In this document: positions 24,632-33,850 of the stretch, piece by piece
How the letters are laid out: each line of letters starts with the position of its first letter
How positions within the stretch are numbered: the stretch's first letter is position 1
From: Hungatella sp.
GTDB taxonomy: Bacteria; Bacillota; Clostridia; Lachnospirales; Lachnospiraceae
Direction of reading: 5' to 3'
DNA length: 64,000 nt
Assembly: GCA_009712635.1 (NCBI GenBank)
Contig: WASS01000029.1
Span: forward strand, 417,276 to 481,275
The notes under the pieces: model-generated
Told to the model about the DNA's origin: nothing
What the model saw: only the letters and a program-made list of their open reading frames with translations
Database searches by the model: none
Position numbers and translations under genes: made by a program

Positions 24632-25084
24632 ATGGAAGTTAATAAAAAAGCCTATGAAGCCTACGTAAAGGAAGTAACTCCGGTAAATAAAAAATTCCCC
24701 AATATTATCAAAGCTTTTTTAGTCGGAGGAATTATCTGCACCATAGGTCAGATTTGCACCACACTGATTATGAACCAGGGAGTGGAAAAGGATACTGCGT
24801 CTGCCTGGACGACTCTCATCTTAATTGCAGCCAGTGTAATTCTTACAGGATTAAATATCTATCCCAAAATAACCAAGTTTGGCGGTGCAGGGGCTTTGGT
24901 ACCCATAACAGGTTTCGCAAACTCCGTGGTGGCGCCTGCGGTGGAATTTAAATCAGAGGGACAGGTATTTGGAATTGGCTGTAAGATATTTACCATTGCC
25001 GGTCCGGTTATTCTTTACGGCATATTAAGTTCGTGGATACTGGGAGTGATCGCCTATGTTCTGAAAGCCTTCGGCATAGTGTAG
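24632..25084 (+). CDS. spoVAC: stage V sporulation protein AC
   Basis: 150 residues. Conserved opening YVKEVTPVNKKFPNIIKAFLVGG and the GGAGALVPITGFANSVVAPAVEFKSEGQVFGIG loop that marks SpoVAC/SpoVAE. Several membrane helices. In Bacillus it has been described as a mechanosensitive channel for DPA release. ATG behind GGAGGAAA. Confidence 0.96.
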   Translation: MEVNKKAYEAYVKEVTPVNKKFPNIIKAFLVGGIICTIGQICTTLIMNQGVEKDTASAWTTLILIAASVILTGLNIYPKITKFGGAGALVPITGFANSVVAPAVEFKSEGQVFGIGCKIFTIAGPVILYGILSSWILGVIAYVLKAFGIV

Positions 25085-25115
25085 ACCAGACTGAAAGAGA
25101 AATGGAGTGAGTAAA

Positions 25116-26132
25116 ATGCAGGTTGGAAAAGCAAGCATAAAATTTGAAGAACCTCCGGTGATTGAGAGCATGGCTTCCATAGTCGGAAAAAAAGAGGGAG
25201 AAGGACCCCTTGGCAAGCTTTTTGATGTAGTGGAGCAGGATGATATGTTTGGGGCAGATACGTGGGAGAAGGCAGAGAGTGCACTGCAAAAGCAAACCGC
25301 AGACCTGGCAATTGAAAAAGGAGATGTCCGGAAAAAGGACATCCGTTATTTGTTTGCCGGGGATTTACTGGGGCAGCTGATTGCAACATCCTTTGGTACG
25401 GTAGATTTGGAAATACCTTTATTTGGACTTTTCGGCGCCTGCTCCACTATGGGTGAGGCCTTGAATCTTGGCTCTATGACAGTGGCGGCAGGTTATGCAG
25501 ACAAAGTATTGGCAATGGCATCCAGTCATTTTGCAACAGCTGAAAAACAGTTTCGATTTCCCTTGGGTTACGGAAATCAGCGCCCGTTTTCATCTGCCTG
25601 GACAGTGACCGGCTGCGGAGCTGTTATTCTCACCAAACACAGAAAAGAAGGGATCGCGGCTATTACCGGTATTACCACCGGCCGTATGGTAGATATGGGG
25701 ATCAAGGATTCCATGAATATGGGAGCAGCTATGGCACCTGCCGCATTTCATACCATACAGCAGAACTTTGACGATTTTAATATAGATGAAAATTATTATG
25801 ATAAAATCATAACTGGAGATCTTGGACGGGTTGGCCGTACCATTCTCCTGGATTTCATGAAAAATAAAGGGCATGATCTGGAGACCATTCACACAGACTG
25901 CGGGATTGAAATATTTGATCCTGATTCCCAGGATACACATTCGGGAGGAAGCGGCTGTGGCTGTGCAGCATCAACGCTCTGTTCTTATATATTACCAAAA
26001 ATCAAGGACGGAACGTGGAAGAGAGTTCTTTTTGTCCCAACTGGTGCACTGTTGTCCACAGTAAGCTTTAACGAAGGAGAAACCATTCCCGGCATTGCTC
26101 ATGGAGTTATGATCGAGCATATAGACAACTAA
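25116..26132 (+). CDS. spoVAD: stage V sporulation protein AD (DPA-binding, thiolase fold)
   Basis: 338 residues, soluble thiolase-like fold: PPVIESMASIVGKKEGEGPLGKLFD, LFGACSTMGEALNLGSM, SSHFATAEKQFRFPLGYGNQRP and SGGSGCGCAAST. SpoVAD binds dipicolinic acid on the outer face of the inner forespore membrane. ATG at 25116 follows GGAGTGA; a GTG at 25107 overlaps that site. It is placed between spoVAC and spoVAE as usual. Confidence 0.96.
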   Translation: MQVGKASIKFEEPPVIESMASIVGKKEGEGPLGKLFDVVEQDDMFGADTWEKAESALQKQTADLAIEKGDVRKKDIRYLFAGDLLGQLIATSFGTVDLEIPLFGLFGACSTMGEALNLGSMTVAAGYADKVLAMASSHFATAEKQFRFPLGYGNQRPFSSAWTVTGCGAVILTKHRKEGIAAITGITTGRMVDMGIKDSMNMGAAMAPAAFHTIQQNFDDFNIDENYYDKIITGDLGRVGRTILLDFMKNKGHDLETIHTDCGIEIFDPDSQDTHSGGSGCGCAASTLCSYILPKIKDGTWKRVLFVPTGALLSTVSFNEGETIPGIAHGVMIEHIDN

Positions 26133-26150
26133 TCTGGAAAGGAGAACGCT

Positions 26151-26507
26151 ATGGAATTTGTAAAAGCATTTTTGGTAGGCGGAGCAATCTGTGCAGTGGT
26201 TCAGGTTGTAATGGACAATACCAAGTTGATGCCTGGGCGGATTATGGTGCTTTTAGTAGTAATCGGAAGTATTCTTGGAGCCCTTGGAATCTATCAGCCC
26301 TTTAGTGACTGGGCAGGAGCAGGAGCAACGGTTCCTCTGCTGGGATTTGGGAATTCTCTATGGAAAGGCGTCTTAAAGAGCATGGGAGAGGACGGTTTTC
26401 TGGGAGTGTTTAAAGGTGGATTTACTGCAAGCGCAGTGGGGATATCCGGTGCTCTGATTTTTGGATATCTGGGATCCATTATATTCAAGCCGAAAATGAA
26501 AAGCTGA
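26151..26507 (+). CDS. spoVAE: stage V sporulation protein AE
   Basis: 118 residues, paralogous to SpoVAC: KAFLVGGAICAVVQVVMD, GAGATVPLLGFGNSLWKG. Membrane protein, last gene of the operon. ATG behind GGAAAGGAGA. A strong terminator follows, so spoVAEa and spoVAF are absent here. Confidence 0.95.
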   Translation: MEFVKAFLVGGAICAVVQVVMDNTKLMPGRIMVLLVVIGSILGALGIYQPFSDWAGAGATVPLLGFGNSLWKGVLKSMGEDGFLGVFKGGFTASAVGISGALIFGYLGSIIFKPKMKS

Positions 26508-26521
26508 TTTTTATATAAGGA

Positions 26522-26557
26522 AAGGGCATCAGACCTGTTTTAAGGTTTGATGCCCTT
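26522..26557. terminator. terminator between spoVAE and the penicillin-binding protein gene
   Basis: AAGGGCATCA/TGATGCCCTT stem with an inner ACCT/AGGT; T-rich on the right, useful to both converging transcripts. Confidence 0.85.
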
Positions 26558-26567
26558 CTTCATTTTA

Positions 26568-29219
26568 TCAATAATCTTCCCAGGGATAAATGGGTTTGTT
26601 TGTGCCGGGATTTTGTGGAATGTAACCCGGTGCATATTGCTGGGGTGATGTCTCGTCCTCGTAAGGATAGCTGCCTGGAGGTATGGTTATGGAATTTGCT
26701 GAATGTATGGTGCAATATCCAGGCATTGCGTATTTGGAATCATCTGTCTGACCTGTCTCGCCGTTTGGAAGAACCATAAATACGGCAGTTGTCCGTTCCG
26801 GACAATAAGGAGTGGGCAGCTGATGGGATACGGAACATACGGTTGCTCTTACGTGATTGTTACATACGTCTGTGGGTACCGTTCCTTTTGCAAAGTATTC
26901 CGTATAAACAGCATTGCCTCTGGGATCTTCCGTACAGACACCGGTCACTGCCAGTTTGCCGGATTTTCGGCAGATCTGAGCCGTTTCGACACTGTCAGGC
27001 ATAGGAAAACCGGGATCTGGCTTTCCTTCATGGATTCTGGTCATGATTTTGCGCCAGATTGCCTTGTGGAAGGAGGCACCTCCGTTTTGCTTTGTCAGTT
27101 TCTGATTATCGTCGCATCCAGCCCAGATACCGGCAGTATAGTAGGGGGTATAACCTACAAACCAGATATCGTTGTTGGCTGAGGTAGTACCGCTTTTTCC
27201 GGCAGCGGACATTCCCGGTATTTTAGCAGCAGGGCTGGTGGAACTGGGTCCTGAGCTGGAAAATTTCCGGCTGCTTTCCATGGAAGCTGCCATTGCATCG
27301 GTTAAGAGAAATGCAGTGGAGTCTTTTAAAACACGATGGGTCTCGGGTGTATTATCAATTAATACCTTGCCGTCGTGATCCAGGATCTTGGTGAAAAAGA
27401 CCGGTTTTGTATAGACTCCGCCATTGGCAATGGTGGCAAAAGCGCCGGTAAGCTCTAAGTTTGAAACTCCCTTGGTGATTCCTCCCAGTGCAAGAGCCGG
27501 ATTGTAATCGGTATCAGTCAGGGAAGTAATTCCAAAGTTTCTTGCATACTCCACACCCAGCTGGGGCTTCACTGTTTCAACCAGACATCGCACAGCAACG
27601 ATATTCATGGAATAAACAATACCTTCACGGATGCTTGAGTATCCCTGATATCCGGAGCTGTACCAGTTGGAAAATGTTTTATTGCCAATCGTATAAACAG
27701 AATCATAATAAACGGATCCCAGGGTAGCACCGCAGGTGTCCAGAGCCGGAGAGAATGCGGTGAGGATTTTAAAGGTAGAACCTGGCTGACGATAGGTATT
27801 GCTGGCACGGTTTAATGTCAGGCTGGCCAGTTTCTGTCCCCGTCCTCCGTTAATTGCTTTTACTTCTCCTGTTTTCTGATCCATAATGACAAAGGATGCC
27901 TGAGGCTGCAGGGTTTTATGAAGGCTTTCTCCAATTATGGTATCTCCTTCTTTCAGCTGATAGCTTTTATAGCCCTGTATATCTGCCTCCGCCGCTTCTT
28001 CGTTATTGTATAGCCCATCATAGCCGTTGTCCCCCATCTCCTTGTGATAGCGCTTGACATTTTCTTCGGAGTAGTGGGTGGTTGTTCCATCCTTGTGAGT
28101 GACGGACAGCCGGTATTCGATGGAATAGCGTGCTGCAGTATAATTTTCCGGATTATTGATTTCCTCATCTACAATGGTCTGGATACCAGGATCCTGGGTT
28201 GTGTAGATGGAGAGACCTCCGCTGTATAGCATATTATGAGCCTGAGTATCGGTATAGCCTAACTTTTCTTTCATGGAAGTGATAACTTCTTCCACCAGTT
28301 TGTCTGTAAAATAACTGTATGGAGAAGCAGTTTCCTTGGTTGCAGTGTCAACATTCTGGATTCGGGAATAAACGTCATCTGCAAGAGCCTGATCTTCCTC
28401 TTCCTTTGTAATATATCCCTGATCATGCATGTATTGAAGGATGACCTTCTGCTTGTCTGCGTTATTCTTCTGACCGGATATGGGGTTAAATTTAGAAGGG
28501 TTTTGGGTGATTCCTGCTAAAACTGCACATTCCGATAAAGTCAGTTCGGATACATCTTTGTTAAAATATCTCTTGGCAGCCACTTTGACGCCCAGGGTAT
28601 TGTTGCCTAAGTTAATGGTGTTTAAGTAGTTGGTAATGATCTGCTCCTTTGACATAACACCGTCAAGTTTAATGGCCAGAAACCATTCCTGAAATTTTCG
28701 TTCCAGACGTTCTCCAAAACTTTTTTCCATACCTCCGCCAAACACACTGTTTTTGATCAGCTGCTGTGTAATGGTGCTTCCGCCTCCGGCTGTGGAATCG
28801 CCGGTCAGTACACCTCTTACCGCTCTCATAATGGAGCGCAGATCGATTCCGTTATGTTCCCAGAATCTGGAATCTTCATAAGAAACAAAAGCATTGACCA
28901 GATTTTTAGGAAGTTCCTCGTAAGTGGCTTCCTCTCTGTTTGAACCTGCGGTTACCAGGGTCTCAGTGACATTGCCTGCACTGTCGTAAACGGTAGTGGC
29001 ATATTCGTTGGGGACAATGGTTGAGATGTCCACATCAGGAGCATTGTCTATGATTCCTTTTACCATGCCTAATAAGACGCTTGCAGCCACAATGCTTCCA
29101 AACAGGCATAGAATAAACAGACTTTTTAAAAAGGCAAGAAAAACCTTTGTAGTGTATTTCCTCGCTTTTGAATTGGCAGATTTGATCTTTCTCTCTGTCG
29201 ATTGCTTGCCGTAATTCAT
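26568..29219 (-). CDS. class A penicillin-binding protein (transglycosylase/transpeptidase)
   Basis: 883 residues. A basic cytoplasmic tail and a membrane helix at about 28-52 lead into the GT51 domain, with SYEDSRFWEHNGID (catalytic Glu115) and GGGSTITQQLIKN. The transpeptidase domain has QPGSTFK (Ser481), YSMN and GKSGTT. A low-complexity Pro/Tyr-rich tail (residues 845-883) ends the protein. It polymerises and cross-links peptidoglycan on the outer face of the membrane. AAAGGAGG lies 7 nt before the ATG. It is convergent with the spoVA operon and divergent from yigZ, with a good promoter of its own. Confidence 0.95.
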   Translation of the reverse strand: MNYGKQSTERKIKSANSKARKYTTKVFLAFLKSLFILCLFGSIVAASVLLGMVKGIIDNAPDVDISTIVPNEYATTVYDSAGNVTETLVTAGSNREEATYEELPKNLVNAFVSYEDSRFWEHNGIDLRSIMRAVRGVLTGDSTAGGGSTITQQLIKNSVFGGGMEKSFGERLERKFQEWFLAIKLDGVMSKEQIITNYLNTINLGNNTLGVKVAAKRYFNKDVSELTLSECAVLAGITQNPSKFNPISGQKNNADKQKVILQYMHDQGYITKEEEDQALADDVYSRIQNVDTATKETASPYSYFTDKLVEEVITSMKEKLGYTDTQAHNMLYSGGLSIYTTQDPGIQTIVDEEINNPENYTAARYSIEYRLSVTHKDGTTTHYSEENVKRYHKEMGDNGYDGLYNNEEAAEADIQGYKSYQLKEGDTIIGESLHKTLQPQASFVIMDQKTGEVKAINGGRGQKLASLTLNRASNTYRQPGSTFKILTAFSPALDTCGATLGSVYYDSVYTIGNKTFSNWYSSGYQGYSSIREGIVYSMNIVAVRCLVETVKPQLGVEYARNFGITSLTDTDYNPALALGGITKGVSNLELTGAFATIANGGVYTKPVFFTKILDHDGKVLIDNTPETHRVLKDSTAFLLTDAMAASMESSRKFSSSGPSSTSPAAKIPGMSAAGKSGTTSANNDIWFVGYTPYYTAGIWAGCDDNQKLTKQNGGASFHKAIWRKIMTRIHEGKPDPGFPMPDSVETAQICRKSGKLAVTGVCTEDPRGNAVYTEYFAKGTVPTDVCNNHVRATVCSVSHQLPTPYCPERTTAVFMVLPNGETGQTDDSKYAMPGYCTIHSANSITIPPGSYPYEDETSPQQYAPGYIPQNPGTNKPIYPWEDY

Positions 29220-29241
29220 GGGAAACCTCCTTTACCGGTTC

Positions 29242-29270
29242 ATTATACCAAAAATTGTCGTGCAATTCAA
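29242..29270 (-). promoter_or_regulatory. promoter of the penicillin-binding protein gene
   Basis: Minus strand TTGAAT (29265-29270), 17 bp, TATAAT (29242-29247). Confidence 0.75.
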
Positions 29271-29315
29271 CACTTACCATTTTCGGAAGAAATTTATCCA
29301 TTTATACATGGAACC

Positions 29316-29344
29316 TTGATCCTGCACCTTATTTTGGATATAAT
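29316..29344 (+). promoter_or_regulatory. promoter of yigZ
   Basis: TTGATC (29316-29321), 17 bp, TATAAT (29339-29344). Confidence 0.75.
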
Positions 29345-29382
29345 GGGAAAGGATTGTTTATATAGAAGAAATGAGGATGCGT

Positions 29383-30045
29383 ATGAGAAAAGCCTATAAA
29401 ATATTATACAAAGAAGGTACGGGAGAAATTATCGAAAAGAAATCCCGTTTTATCGCCAGCTTTCGGCCTGTTAAAACAGAAGAAGAGGCTCAGGCGTTTA
29501 TAGAGGAAATAAGAAAAAAATACTGGGATGCCAGACATAACTGTTATGCCTGGATTCTGGGTGAGAATGGGGAAGGAAAGCGCTGCAGTGACGATGGAGA
29601 ACCCAGTCAGACAGCAGGAAAGCCTATGCTTGATGTTCTGGAAGGGGAGGAAATCGTGAATCTCTGTGTGGTAGTTACCCGTTATTTCGGCGGAACCCTT
29701 CTTGGCACAGGAGGTCTTGTAAGAGCTTATTCCGGGGCGGTGAAGGAAGGCCTTAAGTCATGTACGGTTCTGACACTGGTACCGGCAAAAAAACTTATTA
29801 TCGATACAGATTATAATGGAGTGGGGAAAATACAGTATCTCTTGGGCCAGTCAGATATTACTACGCTAAACAGTGAATATACGGATCGTGTCATGCTCAC
29901 CGTGCTGGTGCCTGATGAGGAAGTTCTAAAGCTTCAGGCGGATATTACCGAGGTTACAGGAGGAAAAGCAAATCTTGAGACAGGCGATTCTGTATTTTTT
30001 GGCATACACGAAAAAGAAGTCTTATTGTTTCCGCAAGGATCATAG
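29383..30045 (+). CDS. yigZ: YigZ/IMPACT family protein
   Basis: 220 residues. The N-terminal UPF0029/IMPACT domain has KKSRFIASFRPVKTEEEA, DARHNCYAWILG, CSDDGEPSQTAGKPML and VVVTRYFGGTLLGTGGLVRAYSGAV, followed by a ferredoxin-like C-terminal domain. The family binds nucleic acid or ribosomes and its role is poorly defined. ATG at 29383 follows GAGG by 7 nt; an earlier in-frame ATG at 29371 has no site. Confidence 0.9.
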   Translation: MRKAYKILYKEGTGEIIEKKSRFIASFRPVKTEEEAQAFIEEIRKKYWDARHNCYAWILGENGEGKRCSDDGEPSQTAGKPMLDVLEGEEIVNLCVVVTRYFGGTLLGTGGLVRAYSGAVKEGLKSCTVLTLVPAKKLIIDTDYNGVGKIQYLLGQSDITTLNSEYTDRVMLTVLVPDEEVLKLQADITEVTGGKANLETGDSVFFGIHEKEVLLFPQGS

Positions 30046-30068
30046 ATTTGCAGAAAATAAAAAAAATC

Positions 30069-30097
30069 TTGCAATATTATATTTCAGGTGTTATACT
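30069..30097 (+). promoter_or_regulatory. promoter of typA
   Basis: TTGCAA (30069-30074), 17 bp, TATACT (30092-30097). Confidence 0.7.
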
Positions 30098-30120
30098 AAT
30101 AAATCGTGATAATGTAGATG

Positions 30121-30152
30121 AAACTAAGGGCATAGCAGGTCCTTAGTTTTTT
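30121..30152 (+). terminator. terminator-like hairpin in the typA leader
   Basis: AAACTAAGG/CCTTAGTTT with an 11-nt loop and six T, about 20 nt after the expected transcription start and 60 nt before typA. It may attenuate typA or simply end yigZ transcripts. Confidence 0.7.
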
Positions 30153-30210
30153 ATGATATGGGAGTGAATTACCTGTATTATGCTTGAATAACAGAAAGAA
30201 GAGTACATTT

Positions 30211-32052
30211 ATGAAGATGAAAAGAGAAGACGTCAGGAATGTGGCAATCATTGCCCACGTCGATCATGGTAAAACTACGCTTGTGGATGCCCTGTTAAAG
30301 CAGAGCGGTGTATTCCGTGAGAATCAGGAAGTGGTAGAACGCGTTATGGATTCCAATGATATTGAAAGAGAGCGCGGAATCACCATCTTATCCAAGAATA
30401 CGGCAGTTCATTTCAGAGATACAAAGATTAATATTATTGATACACCTGGACATGCGGATTTCGGCGGAGAAGTAGAGCGTGTATTAAAGATGGTTAACGG
30501 AGTTATTCTGGTAGTTGACGCTTATGAAGGTGTTATGCCCCAGACCAAGTTCGTATTAAGAAAAGCACTGGAATTAGGACTTTCTGTCGTAGCCTGTATC
30601 AATAAGATTGACAGACCGGAAGCAAGACCGGAAGAAGTAGAAGAAGAAGTGTTAGAACTTCTTATGGATCTTGATGCAAGTGAAGAGCAGCTGGATTGTC
30701 CGTTCCTTTATGCTTCTGCAAAAGCAGGATTTGCAAAAAAAGAGCTGGGTGATGAAGGCGTTGACATGGCTCCTTTATTCCAGACAGTCATTGACCACAT
30801 TCCTGCACCAGAAGGAGATCCGGAAGCTTCTACCCAGCTTTTAATCAGTACCATCGATTATAATGAGTATGTGGGTCGAATCGGAGTTGGTAAAGTAGAT
30901 AACGGCAAAATCAGAGTTAACCAGGAATGTGTCATAGTCAATCATCATGATCCTGACAAATTCCGCAAGGTTAAGGTTGGTAAGCTGTATGAATACGAAG
31001 GTCTTAATAAGGTAGAAGTACAGGAAGCAGGAATTGGTGCCATTGTAGCGATCTCAGGTATTGCAGATATCCATATCGGTGATACTCTCTGTTCTGTGGA
31101 AAACCCGGAAGCCATTCCGTTCCAGAAGATTTCTGAACCAACAATCGCCATGAATTTCATGGTAAATGACAGCCCTCTCGCAGGACAGGAAGGTAAATTT
31201 ATCACTTCCCGTCATTTAAGAGAACGTTTATTCCGCGAATTAAATACAGATGTCAGCCTTCGTGTGGAGGAGACAGAATCTCCCGACTGCTTTAAGGTTT
31301 CCGGTAGAGGAGAGCTTCATTTATCTGTACTGATTGAGAATATGAGACGGGAAGGCTTTGAATTTGCAGTAAGTAAAGCAGAAGTTTTGTATCATTATGA
31401 CGAAAGAAACAGAAAACTGGAACCAATGGAAATCGCTTATATCGATGTGCCGGAAGAGTTTACCGGGGCTGTTATTCAGAAGCTTACAGGCCGTAAGGGT
31501 GAACTTCAGGGTATGAGTCCGGCTAACGGCGGATATACAAGACTGGAATTTTCCATTCCATCCAGAGGATTAATCGGCTACCGCGGTGAATTTATGACAG
31601 ACACCAAGGGAAACGGAATCATGAATACTACATTTGATGATTATGCACCGTTTAAGGGTGAATTGTCTTATAGAAAGTCCGGATCCTTAATTGCTTATGA
31701 ATCAGGAGAATCCATAACCTATGGTCTTTACAATGCCCAGGAGAGAGGAATCCTGTTTATTGGAGCTGGAGTTAAGGTATATTCCGGTATGGTAATCGGA
31801 CAGAATCCCAAGGCAGAAGATATTGAAATTAATATCTGTAAGGCTAAGAAACTGACCAATACCCGTTCTTCCGGTGCAGATGACGCTTTGAAACTCAGTC
31901 CTCCAAAGGAGATGAGCTTAGAGCAGTCTCTTGACTTTATTGATGTTGATGAGCTGTTGGAGATCACTCCTGTCAGCCTTCGAATCAGAAAGAAAATTCT
32001 GGATCCGACAATCAGAAAACGTACTTCTCAGAATAAAAAATCTTTAGTATAA
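30211..32052 (+). CDS. typA: ribosome-binding GTPase TypA/BipA
   Basis: 613 residues, the usual length. G1 [10 protein letters not shown], switch [13 protein letters not shown]3 [17 protein letters not shown]4 [13 protein letters not shown], then the EF-G-like domains II, III and V and a BipA-specific C-terminus. It binds the ribosome and aids 50S assembly and stress adaptation. ATG at 30211 is preferred (GAAAGAAGAG upstream), giving the normal N-terminus; a TTG at 30184 opens the same frame. Single gene between a leader hairpin and a strong terminator. Confidence 0.96.
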   Translation: MKMKREDVRNVAIIAHVDHGKTTLVDALLKQSGVFRENQEVVERVMDSNDIERERGITILSKNTAVHFRDTKINIIDTPGHADFGGEVERVLKMVNGVILVVDAYEGVMPQTKFVLRKALELGLSVVACINKIDRPEARPEEVEEEVLELLMDLDASEEQLDCPFLYASAKAGFAKKELGDEGVDMAPLFQTVIDHIPAPEGDPEASTQLLISTIDYNEYVGRIGVGKVDNGKIRVNQECVIVNHHDPDKFRKVKVGKLYEYEGLNKVEVQEAGIGAIVAISGIADIHIGDTLCSVENPEAIPFQKISEPTIAMNFMVNDSPLAGQEGKFITSRHLRERLFRELNTDVSLRVEETESPDCFKVSGRGELHLSVLIENMRREGFEFAVSKAEVLYHYDERNRKLEPMEIAYIDVPEEFTGAVIQKLTGRKGELQGMSPANGGYTRLEFSIPSRGLIGYRGEFMTDTKGNGIMNTTFDDYAPFKGELSYRKSGSLIAYESGESITYGLYNAQERGILFIGAGVKVYSGMVIGQNPKAEDIEINICKAKKLTNTRSSGADDALKLSPPKEMSLEQSLDFIDVDELLEITPVSLRIRKKILDPTIRKRTSQNKKSLV

Positions 32053-32065
32053 ATTGTTATAAACA

Positions 32066-32125
32066 GGAGAATGCTGACGCAGATCGCCGAAATATCGCCG
32101 ATCAGTCAGCATTCTCCGTTATTTT
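32066..32125 (+). terminator. terminator of typA
   Basis: 13-bp stem GGAGAATGCTGAC/GTCAGCATTCTCC followed by GTTATTTTTTG. Confidence 0.9.
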
Positions 32126-32254
32126 TTGTGCATTCTGCCTCCTTCTGTCGATATTTTTGGTATGCTTTTTATCATTTTCATGTAATCTGCCACATAAATT
32201 TAATATTAGCTGTGAAGCATATTAGCAAATTAGTGAAAGAAGAGGAGAAATACT

Positions 32255-32881
32255 ATGTCAGAAAAAATGATTGAAAACAACAAAGTAAGCGTTATCGGAG
32301 AGATTGTCTCCGGCTTCACCTTCAGCCATGAGGTATTTGGAGAAGGATTCTATATGGTGGACATTGCGGTAAACCGTCTCAGTGATCAGGCAGACGTGAT
32401 CCCGCTGATGATCTCCGAACGTCTCATCGACGTGGAAGGAAATTACGAAAGTTGTACCATAGAAGCGGTTGGTCAGTTCCGTTCCTATAATCGTCATGAG
32501 GGAACAAAGAACCGCCTTGTACTTTCCGTATTTGTTCGTGAGATCCACTTTATGGAAGAGTTTACAGATTACACAAAAACCAATCAAATTTTTCTGGATG
32601 GATATATCTGCAAAGCGCCCATTTACAGAAAAACCCCGTTAGGCAGGGAAATTGCAGATTTACTCCTTGCAGTCAACCGCCCTTATGGAAAGTCCGATTA
32701 CATACCCTGTATCGCATGGGGAAGAAATGCAAGATATGCTTCTGGTTTTACAGTAGGAACCAGAGTGAAAGTCTGGGGAAGAGTTCAGAGCAGAGAGTAT
32801 ACCAAAAAGCTAACGGATACGGAATGTGAAAAGAGAGTGGCTTACGAGGTATCGGTCAGCAAACTGGAGTGCTCTGAATAA
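32255..32881 (+). CDS. single-stranded DNA-binding protein with two OB-like halves
   Basis: 208 residues. Two consecutive OB-fold-like segments can be read: residues about 9-100 (NKVSVIGEIVSGFTFSHEVFGEGFYMVDIAVNR) and about 108-205 (NQIFLDGYICKAPIYRKTPLGREIADLLLAVNR.YGKSDYIPCIAWGRNA). The second half is the better match to primosomal/SSB proteins. This double arrangement is common for accessory SSB-like proteins of Clostridia, distinct from the short-tailed replicative Ssb; there is no acidic DDxPF tail. AGAGGAGAAA precedes the ATG. A role in DNA repair or transfer is possible but not shown. Confidence 0.8.
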   Translation: MSEKMIENNKVSVIGEIVSGFTFSHEVFGEGFYMVDIAVNRLSDQADVIPLMISERLIDVEGNYESCTIEAVGQFRSYNRHEGTKNRLVLSVFVREIHFMEEFTDYTKTNQIFLDGYICKAPIYRKTPLGREIADLLLAVNRPYGKSDYIPCIAWGRNARYASGFTVGTRVKVWGRVQSREYTKKLTDTECEKRVAYEVSVSKLECSE

Positions 32882-32917
32882 AATATTATTAATATGTTAA
32901 GGAAATAATAAGAAAAC

Positions 32918-32946
32918 TTGAAAAAATATTAATTTTATGATACGAT
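32918..32946 (+). promoter_or_regulatory. promoter of the adenosyltransferase-like gene
   Basis: TTGAAA (32918-32923), 17 bp, TACGAT (32941-32946). Confidence 0.6.
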
Positions 32947-33006
32947 AAGCAGGTTCTAACATAATAAGTAAATAATTGCTTTTTAGCTGTTATGAGGTGC
33001 TGAAAG

Positions 33007-33510
33007 ATGAATCGAGGTACGATACAGGTTATATGCGGGGAAGGAAAAGGCAAGACGTCTTCTGCACTCGGCATGGGAATCGAGGCTCTGACGAAGAACA
33101 GAACTGTCATCATGATCCAGTTTTTGAAAGGCTGTCAGGGACGTGGATCTCTGGAGATTATGAAAAGACTGGAGCCGGAGATGAAGATCTTCCGGTTTGA
33201 GAAGTGCGACGGATTATTTGAGAATCTGTCCATGGAACGGCAGGAAGAGGAACGTATGAATATCCGCAATGGTCTTAATTTTGCCAGAAAAGTAGTGTCT
33301 ACGGGAGAATGCGATATGCTGATCCTGGATGAAATTCTTGGACTTTTGGACCAGGGCATTGTAGAAGCGGGAGAACTCATAAAACTTCTTCAGTCTAAAG
33401 TGGATGAGATGGAGGTCGTATTAACCGGTAAGGTATTTTCAAAAGAGATAGAACCTTATGTAGACAGTATTCTGGAAATCAATCATGTTAAAGTTGACAA
33501 TACAAAATAA
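33007..33510 (+). CDS. cob(I)yrinic acid a,c-diamide adenosyltransferase-like P-loop protein
   Basis: 167 residues. Walker A GEGKGKTSSALGMGIEAL at residues 11-28, then VIMIQFLKG, and Walker B-like CDMLILDEILGLLDQGIV. This matches the CobA/CobO/BtuR family, which transfers adenosyl from ATP to cob(I)alamin, but it is shorter than classical CobA. No other cobalamin gene is near. GAGGTG precedes the ATG. The promoter of the downstream lysine riboswitch overlaps its last codons. Confidence 0.82.
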   Translation: MNRGTIQVICGEGKGKTSSALGMGIEALTKNRTVIMIQFLKGCQGRGSLEIMKRLEPEMKIFRFEKCDGLFENLSMERQEEERMNIRNGLNFARKVVSTGECDMLILDEILGLLDQGIVEAGELIKLLQSKVDEMEVVLTGKVFSKEIEPYVDSILEINHVKVDNTK

Positions 33511-33522
33511 TAATGTTAGTAT
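33494..33522 (+). promoter_or_regulatory. dapA: promoter of the lysine-riboswitch dapA-dapB operon
   Basis: TTGACA (33494-33499), 17 bp, TAGTAT (33517-33522) with an upstream TG. The -35 lies inside the end of the preceding gene. Confidence 0.75.
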
Positions 33523-33539
33523 GGTAACATACATAATAG

Positions 33540-33705
33540 AGTAGAGGTTGCGTTGCTTATCAGTATATTGTCCGATGTATCAGGTACAGAGGAGGACAGT
33601 GGAAAGGAAGAAACGCCGAAGAACGGTATGGCCTGAACATATCTGTTCTGGGCATATGGTTAAGAGCCATATGACTGTCATCCGTATGGATGGGGAGCTA
33701 CTTAA
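33540..33705 (+). promoter_or_regulatory. lysine riboswitch (L box)
   Basis: The conserved L-box strings occur in order: AGAGGTTGCG, GGAAAGGAAGAAACGCCGAAG, TGGGCATATGG, GACTGTCA and GGGGAGCTACTT. They lie between the promoter and the dapA terminator hairpin, the normal arrangement for lysine-responsive transcription attenuation. This riboswitch, its promoter and its expression platform fill the 340-bp gap 33511-33850; no gene is seen there. Confidence 0.92.
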
Positions 33706-33737
33706 AGAAAGATGAGATTACCAGATTCTGGACTTTA

Positions 33738-33768
33738 AGAGCTGACCCTGTTGTCAGCTCTGTTTTTT
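33738..33768 (+). terminator. expression-platform terminator of the lysine riboswitch
   Basis: AGAGCTGAC/GTCAGCTCT followed by GTTTTTTC, just after the aptamer and before dapA. Confidence 0.85.
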
Positions 33769-33850
33769 CGTTTTAACAGGAAGAACAGAGTGCCAAAGGG
33801 CCCTTAGAAGTTTACTATGTATAACGATAAAGAATCAGGAGGATAAGACC

